Positions 22,752 to 32,166 of a DNA stretch of 64,000 nucleotides are shown piece by piece. The position numbers and the translations under genes were made by a program. The DNA is from Stichopus chloronotus (taxonomy: Eukaryota; Echinodermata; Holothuroidea; Aspidochirotida; Stichopodidae): positions 11,369,979 through 11,433,978 of the forward strand of contig CM037843.1 in assembly GCA_021234535.1 (NCBI GenBank), written 5' to 3'. Position 1 is the stretch's first letter. The number at the start of each line of letters is the position of its first letter. A model generated the notes under the pieces. That model saw only the letters and a program-made list of their open reading frames with translations. It did no database searches and was not told the DNA's origin.

Positions 22752-23370
22752 CTGTAGAGGAACAGATTAGACTAAGATTTTCAAGTAAATTTTTATCCAA
22801 ACTGTTTGAAAATGTGCTTTATGTTGTTTAATATATTGCTAAGCTTATATTGGGTCATCAGGAACAGGATGGCATATTTTACACTAGAACTTGGTACATT
22901 CAACTTAAAAAATGTGTGGAGAATATTTCACCATATATAACAGGGTTATGACAAACCAACAACTCAACAACTCAATGTATTTGAGACCAAGCTCAATCAT
23001 ATTTGCTCATAGCCACAGAGAATGTCTAAAAGAATTCACCATCACTCCTAAATATTCTACTTACAACGTCCTAATATCATCCATCCTCACTTCCCACCTC
23101 TCCCCATCCCCCACTAATGTGTTCGGCCCTTAATTTCTTCAAGTGAATGGTTTTTCATTGTCACTTGGATCTGGATTCCTCGCTATTTTGTTAAAAAGAA
23201 AACAAAAGCATACTTTTTCAGGGTGTATCAGGTCTTCATTGATGGCAGAGTTAAAGTGGATATTTTCCTGCTATTTGATGATGGTGACATGTAAGAATAA
23301 TCATCATTAAAGATGCTGTGATAAAATTTACTTTAGCCAAGGTAAAGCCATTTAACTTCAGCATTTTTAT
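22752..23370 (+). repeat. Left half of a segment duplicated at 34.8 kb
   Basis: It shares long blocks with 34,797-35,430, for example GGGTCATCAGGAACAGGATG and TTTTACACTAGAACTTGG. Identity is roughly 90 percent by eye. Confidence 0.9.
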
Positions 23371-26300
23371 TGGTTTCGGTGAAAGAGAAACCTATGCATT
23401 CACGATGGCGTGTATGTACGGGTGTATGTGCGCGTGTTTGTGCGTGTGTGCGCGTGTATGTGTGTGTGTGACGCCCTTGCTTGTAAACACGATATCTCAA
23501 GAAGGGTAATGATGAGGGATCTCATACTTGGTGTGTGGGTTGGTCATATTGAGTAGATCATCCCTATTGTTTTTAGTGGAGGTCAAAGGTCATTTGAGGT
23601 CACCAGAGGTCAAATTGTAAAAACCTTTTAAACACAATATCTCCAGAAGGGTAACTGTGACTGATGTCATACTTGATGTGTGGGTTGGTCATATTGAGTA
23701 GATGATCCCTGTTGTTTTTTGGTTGAGATCAAAGGTCATTTGAGGCCACCAGAGGTCAAAATGTAAAAACCTTTTAAACACAATATCTCCAGGAGGGTAA
23801 CTGTGACTGATGTCATACTTCGTGCAGTGGGTTGGTCATATTGAATAGATGATCGTTTGTGTTTTTGGGTAGAGATCAAAGGTCATTTGAGGTCACAAGA
23901 AGTCACACTGTAAAAACCTTGTAAACAAAATATCTCCAGGAGTCTAACCTTGACTGATATCATACTAGATGTGTGGATTGTATATACTAGGTAGGAAAAC
24001 TCCTTTTGTTTTTGGTAGAGGTCAAAGGTCTTTTGAAGTCACCTGAGGTCAAACCTTGCTAACACATTATCTCCAGAAGGGTAATGTTAACTGATGTTGT
24101 ACTTTATGTGTGGGTTGGCCATACTGGGTAGGTGATCCCTATTGCTCTTGGTGGACATCAAACGTCATTTGAGGTCACCAAAATAAGGGTCATTTTGGGT
24201 TATAGGCTTATTAAATGTGATGTTTCAAGAAGAATAACTGCAGTTGATCTCAAACTTGTCATGTGGATAATTCGTGTTTGTTATAATATAACCATGTCGC
24301 AAGGATTCACAAAGCCTTTTGGCTTTCTGGTGTTTTTCATTTTGACGTGGTCCCTTCCCTTCTCCACTGAGTTGCTTTTGTTGCTAAGTGATTGTGAATG
24401 TTTGAAAAAATGAGATATTGGCAAGGAATTACTAAGTCATTTGACTTGCTGGTTACATCAAAGATTTCTTTTAGGGAAAAGTCTCATTGTACAATAGAGA
24501 TAAATAAGTTATTATTTGGTCATGTGATGGGGTAAATGGAGGAATTTGTGTAGTTTATATCATTAGCAATCATTTCAACTGTCATATGAGTATAACTCTT
24601 GTTCCTGGAAAATTTGTACTGTACCTAAGGCACCACTGTGCAGGCTATACAATTCTTGGCCTCCAGTGTTATCTTACATTTCATGTGTACGTTAGGTATT
24701 GGAAAATGATGTACAGTATTAATGGCTTCATCTGGTGGCCTGTGGTTACTTCAGTATATTGCAACTTGAAAAAAATTAATGGAGGTGCAGGTATTAGTGG
24801 CAAGGAATCACTAAGCCTCTTGGCTTTCTTGTTCACTGAAAAAGTTGCATATTTTAACCAATCAGAATCTTTGTCTCATAACGTTTCGGTCGTTTACACT
24901 TTTTTTCAACCAATCAAAGAGCGCATACTGTAATACAGGATGTAAACATTGGTTTGTCAACATAAAAAGCTGAGCTCCTGGAGGAAGATGAAGTGTTTTG
25001 CCCATATTTGTGGGATTCCTGGTGAAATTAGACCAATTCTAACGAGATGTGTGGTTCAAATGTATCTATTCAGTTAATTTGTGGAAAGATTCAGAAGGAA
25101 ATCAGGCGAAGATACAGAGATATCTCGTTAACGAATTTGCCGAAGTTATCGATAGTACAACACTAAACACCAATTAACATTAATACTTACGTTAGGCCTG
25201 ACACAGTAACAGTGTTAAAGATATCCTAACCATACCACAGCCCGGAGGGTGTCACAGATTACTGATTAGATTGTGCCAACAATAATGCTATCAAGTTTAC
25301 AGACATCTCAAAAACATAGAAGAGCGATTGCCACAGACGGAAAGGAAAAGCCATTCAAGGGGGAGAGAGGAACCCTGGATATGCTATTGCTTTTCAAAGA
25401 CTAGGCATAGCCTAGGCCTAACGTTAGGCCTACGCCAAAGCTTGGGCATAGGCCATGCAGGTCTACCCTTGTAGCCTGATTGCAACATAAACAATATGTG
25501 ACAGCACTGACAGTGGAATGTATAGTGTACAAATTTAAAGCTGGGTCCTGTTAATATGGATACCATAGCCTAATCCGTGCATGGGAAAAACAGTCTGTAA
25601 TCATGTGTGTACTGTATTTGCCTGTGTCCTCCACTTCTCATAGTCAGACAGGTGGAGGATGACGGAGCAGGGAGCCAGTCCTCTGGCTCATATAAACTAA
25701 GAAGTAAAATTGGGTAAGAATAGGGTTTAGCCTGGGCTAGACCCATCTTGCTGGAAGCTTACTCTCTCTTATACTCCATTGCTTACATGAACTATGAACT
25801 GTTAGGCCTCTGCCATGTAGAAGATGCAGAATATGCTCAGCAGTAAAAGTTAGCTTCAGTGCTGTGTAGTACAGGCCTATGCACTGAGAAGGAGGGCTCT
25901 GTTGGGCTACAAGTGCCTAGTTTCAATCTTTTATAAAGTGGGAGAAAACAAATACCAGAAAAGGCTTGACTTGTGCACTCTGCACAAACCACAGTGAGAA
26001 AATTAGTATTTATTGCTAAGCCTTATTGCTTACCACTCATGTATTATGGTCAAGGGAAGAATCCATTTGCTTCATGTGTGGGTCAAAGGTAATCTTGGGT
26101 TTCCAGGACTCAACCACCAAAACATTGTTAACATAATATCTTGATATACGAAGCTTGGATTAATATCATACTTTGTAGATGGATTTATTATGATCAAAGG
26201 AAGAACCAAATTGTTTTAAAGGGATCACCTGTGGTCGAACCCATGACATTAACACAGTATTTTCAAGTAGGAAACTTTGCTGAATGTCATTCTTCAAATG

Positions 26301-26635
26301 TAGATGTATTTTCATCATAGGAGGCAACCTTACTGTTTTCAGTGGGGGTTCTAGGTCATCTGAGTAACTGAGTCAAAACCTCAAACCTCATTAACATGAT
26401 GTCTTCAGATAAATAAAGCAGAAATGAAACTCAGATACCTTGTTAACATAATATTGTGAGACAGGAACCTTGGGATGAATGTTATACCTAATATAAAGTA
26501 GATGTGCAATGATTTCCATGATCAACACAAAACTATATTTTGCCAATATGTTCAGATTTACCTGGGCACAAAGAAATTAGATAACATTTCATTATTCAGA
26601 ACCATCGAAACCACAATGCATTTTGGCATTCTGGT
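23371..26635 (+). mobile_element. Type II Helentron-like element inserted in an older copy
   Basis: It begins TGGTTTCGGTGAAAGAGAAA followed by a GT-rich tract (23,410-23,475). It ends ATCGAAACCACAATGCATTTTGGCATTCTGGT. Flanks TTTTTAT and TGCTGTAGC are contiguous in the 35.4-kb paralogue (TTTTTATTGCTGTAGC), so the limits are known within a base or two and fit insertion between T and T. Inside are 145-bp units (perfect DR1 at 23,579), three type I-like 3' ends (24,297-24,333, 24,421-24,455, 24,793-24,831) and about 1.2 kb of unique DNA. Confidence 0.8.
24840..26040. other. Unique DNA inside the 23.4-26.6 kb element
   Basis: No exon-like frame. Two CCAATCA motifs (24,860 and 24,911) and short TAGGCCTAACGTTAGGCCTA-like palindromes (25,405-25,440) are present. 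It may be captured host sequence or an older insertion. Confidence 0.4.
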
Positions 26636-27728
26636 TGCTGTAGCAATAATTCTTACTCGAAAGGGCTGTGTGTGCTTAACAACTCAACGTAGACATTGCG
26701 TGAACAGTGAATGTGTCTGTGTGACAACCAGATGGTATGTGTAATAAATGTAGTAAGCAGCTATTTCATGAAATTTCAAGTTACTGCTGCTACGGGTGTA
26801 CCAAGTGTACAGTTCTATAGAATGCAAGGAACATTGCAGTGAGGAGAATCGGAGATGAATGTTAATGTAATGCTTACTCAAAGGCAGAGTATACACATGA
26901 AACTGAACACATTTTTTCAAAACTTATTCTCATTTAAAGAAGATCTTGGAGAAATTGACACAGTTTACACCGACATGTGCGTGCACTGCATGTACATTCC
27001 TACATGAGAACACTGTGGTACCTACAATTAACACAGTAAACAGTGATTCACGAAAATGTCCGGGTTATGAGGTATACCGATATAGGCTTTTGCTCCTACC
27101 GACACAGCTTACTTGTAAACACTACATCTCAAGAAAAGAAGCCTGGACAAATCTCACATTTGGTATGTAAGTGTGTCACATTGTGGTTCCAGGATTGTGT
27201 GGTTACAGGATTCCTGTTGATTTTGGTGGAGATCACAGGTCATTTGAGGTCAACAGGGGTCAAATTAAGAAAAATATATAAAATAAGCACAATATTTCAA
27301 GAACGAAAACTTGCATGGGCAGATCTTTTAATTAAATTGTAGGTATATCTCATTGAAGATACAAAAAATTTCCATTGTCTTTAGTGAAGGTCAAATGTCA
27401 TTTGCAGTCAACAGGGTCACAGTGTGGAATTCTTGTAAACATCGTATCTCAAGAAGGGAAGCTTGGACAGATGTCACCTTCAGTATGTAGTTGTATCTGA
27501 TAGAGCAGAACATCAGTTGATCTTTAATGGAGGTAAAAGGTCATTTGATGCCAACAAGGGTTAAGTTGTGAACATGTAGATATGATCTAAAGGAAGGAAG
27601 CTTATGCAGATCTCATATTTCATATAAAGCATATGTAGCTTAATGTGACACAATGCTATTATATCAGATTCTGAAAAAAAATTCTTTTAATGGGATCATC
27701 GAAACCACAATGCATTTCTGCATTCTTG
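26636..27728 (+). repeat. Right half of the segment duplicated at 35.4-36.2 kb
   Basis: It aligns from TGCTGTAGC onward with 35,430-36,195, including CTTATTCTCATTTAAAGA, CTTGGAGAAATTGACAC and the type II 3' end. Its last part also matches 11,850-12,321. Confidence 0.88.
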
Positions 27729-28857
27729 TATTGTAACCCTTTCCAAGCAATGGTGTAACATCACGTAACATAGCTTTTAAGATTTATCAGCAACTCTCTG
27801 TCAAGATTAACAAAGTTCTTTGTTTTAGTCACATTTTTCTAACCACACTTTGCTGTTATGAATTTTCTCTCCAATTATGAGATATATGTCATCATTTATT
27901 ACCACAATTTTTATATTTGATTTACATTCTTGTGTTCTGTTTTTCGTTTTGATAGGGTCCCTTTCCTTCTTCTATGGTCGCTTTAGTTAAGAGTGATTGT
28001 GTGTGTTTGGAAAAAAAAAAGGAGATATTGACAAGGAATCACAAAGTCCTTGAACTTTCTGGTTATTATTTGTGCGTCCACTTTCACAATGGGCCATGTT
28101 TGCCAATGTTTGCCACATGCAAAGCAATTGTTTTTCTACAAATATGTTACCATTTAGATGATTTTAGAGAATAAAACTATGGTATTGGAGCACCTTTTGC
28201 TAATCAGTATTTATACAGACAAATTAGGGCTCAAACTTTTCAGGGATACAAAAATGGTAGATTGACTTGTATCTTGGTTAAGACCAAAGGGGTATAGTTG
28301 TAATCTTCATACAAGGAACCATCATGCCCTTGTTCTCTTGTTTCAAGAGTCTGGCTAGGTATTTTGGAACTTCTTATATCACTGTATTCTGAAGGCTGTG
28401 TGTGAGTTCCAACGTAAGTTTTGTTATTCAAGTGCAAGACTTTGTTTAAGTTTTGTTCATTCATATGTAAGAGTTTGTATTATTTACAAGGATAAAGTTG
28501 CAAATAAACTAAAAGCCTTTCCCTAAATAAATAATTATACCAATGCCCAAGAACATTACCTCTGACAGTTATCCCGTAAAACAATTTTCTTGGGGGTTTC
28601 TGAGACATTGTAACCTGGGATCTTCTATTGGCCTTGTCCCCTGGACCCCAACTGAGGGATCTGCCCCTGGACCTTACTAGGGACCCTCTGAGATGGGCAA
28701 ATAGACTCCACCCTTTATGGGCTTCACCCTCACTGACATGTGCATCCTTCACATGCACAGCGTTTGGGTTCCTGATAATTCATCCATCCTCCGAAGTTGA
28801 AAAGAAATCTATGCCCCTGATTGATGTCCTATTTGTAATGTTGGTGACTCGTGTTTT

Positions 28858-29923
28858 TGGTTTCGATGATAATCGTAACCTTTGTAATCATGCGTATGTG
28901 TGTGTATGTATGTGCGGGTGTGTATGTGTGTGTGTGTATGTCCGTGACTGCCCTACCTTGAAAACACGATATCTCAAGAAGGGAAGCTTGGACAGATCTC
29001 ATATTTGGTATGTAGGTGTACCATATTGAGAAGGAGAATCCTATTGGTTTTGGTGGAGGTCAAAGGTCATTTAGGGTTAACAGAGGTCAAATTGTGAAAA
29101 CCTTGTAAACACGATATCTCAAGAAAGGAAGCTTGTAGAGATCTCATGTTTTGTGTGTAGTTGTACAATGTTAAGTATAGGAATCATACTGTTTTTGGTG
29201 GAGGTCAAAGGTCATTTGGGGTCAACAGGGATCAAATGGTGAAAACCTTGTAAACAGGATATCTCAAGAAGGGGAGCTTGGACAAATCTCATATTTGGTA
29301 TGTAGGTGTACCACATTTGGAAGAAAAACCCTGTTGTTTTTGGTGGAGGTCAAAGGTCATTTTGGGTCAACAGCGGTCAAAATGTGAAAACCTTGTAAAC
29401 ATGATATCTCAAGAAAGGAAGCTTGGACAGATCTCATATGTAGTGTGTAGGTGTACCATATTGAGAAGGAGAATCCTATTGTTTTTGGTGATGGTCAAAG
29501 GTCATTTGGGGTCAACAGAGGTCAAATTGTGAAAACCTTGTAAACACGATATCTCAAGAAAGGAAGCTTGTAGAGATCTCATGTTTTGTGTGTAGTTGTA
29601 AAATGTTAAGTATAGGAATCATATTGTTTTTGGTGGAGGTCAAAGGTCATTTGGGGTCAACAGGGATCAAATGGTGAAAACCTTGAAAACACCATATCTC
29701 AAGAAAGGAAGCTTGTAGTGATCTCATATTTAGTATGTAGGTGTACCATATTGAGAAGAAGAATCCTATTGTTTATGGTAGGGTCCAAGGTCATTTGGGG
29801 TCATCAGGGGTCAAATTGTGAAAATGTGACAAATGTGACACATACTAATGCTATTATATCAGATTCAGAAAAAATTTCTCTAAAATAGATCATCGAAACC
29901 GCAATGCATTTCTGCATTCTGGT
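28858..29923 (+). mobile_element. Compact, complete type II element with six 145-bp units
   Basis: The cleanest copy in the window. It starts TGGTTTCGATGATAATCG (28,858) followed by a (TG)n tract (28,890-28,945). Units have AGGTCA-type sites at 29,057, 29,202, 29,347, 29,492, 29,637 and 29,782, every step exactly 145 bp. It ends ATCATCGAAACCGCAATGCA…GCATTCTGGT (29,923). Flanks are TTTT and TTAA, consistent with T|T insertion. Terminal repeats TGGTTTCGATGAT and ATCATCGAAACC pair over 12 bp. Confidence 0.88.
28990..29800 (+). repeat. 145-bp array with 435-bp higher-order period
   Basis: Units follow the order A-B-C-A-B-x. The B-type unit (AAGCTTGTAGAGATCTCATG, TAAGTATAGGAATCATA) recurs after three units. 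Confidence 0.85.
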
Positions 29924-29929
29924 TTAAAA

Positions 29930-29978
29930 TATATTCTCATGACAAGGAATCACAAAGCCTTTTGAGTTTCTGGTTCCA
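29930..29978 (+). repeat. Solo type I 3' end
   Basis: ACAAGGAATCACAAAGCC followed by TTTTGAGTTTCTGGTTCC, directly after the 28.9-kb element; another such end is at 28,030-28,068. Confidence 0.6.
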
Positions 29979-29979
29979 A

Positions 29980-30573
29980 ACCAGTTCCTTTGTTTCCTGT
30001 TAAAATTATGTTTCCATCGCATAGGCTACTAGTGACAGATCCATGGTCAAACTAAATAGATCCCTGCGTGTCACATCCAAATGAATATTAACTAGTATAA
30101 AGTAACTAATGATTGAGTTTGGTTTTGGCAATTTTGTGACCAGACACATTTTCACTTTAGTGCTAATACATTTCTCCTCTTCCAGTACAAGTCAGGGGGG
30201 AAAATTAAACAAAGAAATGACAGTTTTCATAATAATTGGATGAGAAACTTGACTAGTTATGCTAATTTCAAGGGTTATATTTTAAACTATCACAAGTTTA
30301 TTAGTAAAGTGTAATCTTCTGCACCATTGTTTCTCTCCATTATAAAATGTTACAATTGTTTATATATGGCTCATATTCACCAGTTCTTCATTTGTTGCTT
30401 GTTAGTCTTTTAATTTCATCTGTGTTAAGTTGATCTGTGACTCACCTTACAGGGTAGTGCCCTCTATGACAACTTAAATGTTGGCAAGGTCATTACACCA
30501 TGGTAGTATGCACATATTACTTGAGACCTTAATTCCATGTTGCAATGTTTTATTTTTACTTTTGCTACTGCAG
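29980..30573. other. Intron stretch before exon D
   Basis: No repeats or exon-like frames were recognised; it ends in the T-rich acceptor of exon D. Confidence 0.5.
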
Positions 30574-30746
30574 CTTAACATTTTGCTACAACCCACCTTC
30601 GTCAATCTATGGATACACTGCACACAATTTGAAGCCAAATGGCAGCGAGATCCCAGTGACCATCGAGAATGCTGAAGACTATATCAAGCAAGTTACTGAC
30701 TTCTGTCTGCATTCAGGAATCAAAAAACAGATGGAAGCTTTCAAAG
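30574..30746 (+). CDS. HECTD1: HECTD1 exon D: HECT domain, E2-binding region
   Basis: The exon is 173 bp, entered in phase 2 (AG|C restores Ser across the junction) and left in phase 1. It reads SLTFCYNPPSSIYGYTAHNL, then a GSEIPVTIENAEDYIKQV segment and HSGIKKQMEAFK. The V-T-x-x-N-x-x-x-Y pattern is the common HECT motif preceding the C-lobe hinge. The acceptor is ctactgcag|C with a clear pyrimidine tract, and the donor is TTCAAAG|gtgaaa. It lies between a 10.1-kb and an 8.6-kb intron, both rich in repeats. Confidence 0.95.
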
Positions 30747-31139
30747 GTGAAATTGCCATAAAAATTTTATGACACCAGGGTCAAATCTGGTAATCTTGTT
30801 ACATGTCATAGGATAAAATCTTAATGAATATCATTGTTCTGGTGAAAGGTTGAGAATGATACAAAAGCGGTCTTTCTCTGACATCATAGCATGTGCGTAT
30901 CTGTGCGAAGTTGTTCACATGAAGATATTGGTGTTGCTGTAGTAGGGTGCACAGATGGACAGAACCATGGCCTTACACCTATGTGGCTAGTCAAGGAAAT
31001 TTGGTTAGTGGAGATATTCACTATAATCAGAAGTGAAAATGGAACATATCCTACCATACTACAATCAGCAGCTAGTCATAGATTGCACCATTTTGCATCC
31101 CTCTTCAATTGGTGTCATTGACAAGAGAAACTAAGGCTT

Positions 31140-31960
31140 AGTCATGACTTGGTGTGAATGTGTGTATTTGTTTGTGATGCTTTGCTTGTTAACACGTTAT
31201 CTTGAGAAAGATACTCTTTTTTTTTCTTTATTTCCAGACTTTATATGTTTGTGTGATATCATACTTGATATGATATGTATGTGGTTAGTTTTCATACTTG
31301 ATATGTACTGTCAAGTAGAAGAACCCTATCATTTTAAATGGAGATCATCACAGGTCAAACTCTGAAAGTTTGTCTCACAATATGTTTTGGGTATCATGGA
31401 AACTTTGGGTATCAGCATTTGAGTGCATTGTATCAAGCAGAAGGCCTCTACTGAATTTTGTGAAGGTCAAAGCTCATCTGAGTTCACCACAGGTCAAACA
31501 CTGAAAATTAAGTTAACATGATTTCTCAAGAAAGGAATTGTGGAAACGTTATACTTGATATGAGTACATTATATCAGGTACAAGTACATTGTAATTTCTG
31601 TTGGAGATCAAATGTCATGCAGGGTCAACAGAAGTCAAATATGTAATGAAACCTTTCTTAACTTTATTTCAAGAAGGGCAACCTGGACAGATCTTGTGTG
31701 GTATATAGACCTGTATATCACATTGAGTACAAGATTCCTTTCGTTTGTGGTGGGCAAAGGTCATTTGGGGTAGACAGGTTAAATAGTAAAAACCTTGAAA
31801 ACACAGTATTTTAAGAAGGGGAGCTTGGACAGATTGTGTATGTGTTTTGTAAGTGTATCAAATTGAGTACAAGAGTCATTTTGTTTGTGGTGGAAGTCAA
31901 AGGTCATTTGGGATCAACATAGATCAAATAGTAAAAATTTTGTATTGGTATCCCCAAGTG
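31140..31960 (+). repeat. Degraded 145-bp array
   Basis: Starts after a TG-rich stretch with TTGTTAACACGTTATCTTGAG. Units near 31,345, 31,463, 31,610, 31,750 and 31,885 keep single GGTCA half-sites but no perfect DR1. The preceding 30,780-31,140 has no recognised feature. Confidence 0.7.
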
Positions 31961-32166
31961 TGAAGCCTAGACAGATCTCATACTAGGTATGGTGGTGTAC
32001 CACATTGAGTGTAAAAATGCTGTTGTTTATGAAAGTCAAATTGTATTTAGGATCAACAGGGTCAACCCTGGGAAAAGCATGTCAACATATTATCTTAAGA
32101 ATGGAAGCTTGGGCAGATATAATATGTGGAAGGTACATGTACCACATTTATGGACAAGAAGTATTT

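Larger units (their letters stand above)
21408..27728 (+). mobile_element. Type II Helentron-like element carrying two later insertions
   Basis: It starts TGGTTTCAATGATAATCG (21,410), then a TG tract and units with perfect DR1 near 21,593 and 21,738. The body is interrupted by a hAT element (21,995-22,751) and by another type II element (23,371-26,635). It then resumes and ends at ATCATCGAAACCACAATGCA…GCATTCTTGT (about 27,728). The interior 22,752-23,370 plus 26,636-27,728 lines up, in order, with the uninterrupted 34.8-36.2 kb segment. Confidence 0.7.

Noticed and set aside
28480..28830. Possible exon or LINE piece (open frames on both strands)
   Set aside because: Slightly higher GC and open on both strands, but no domain words, no matching splice sites, and not needed for HECTD1 continuity.
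29000..29800. CRISPR-like array
   Set aside because: The repeats are contiguous 145-bp satellite units in an animal intron, without unique spacers or cas genes.
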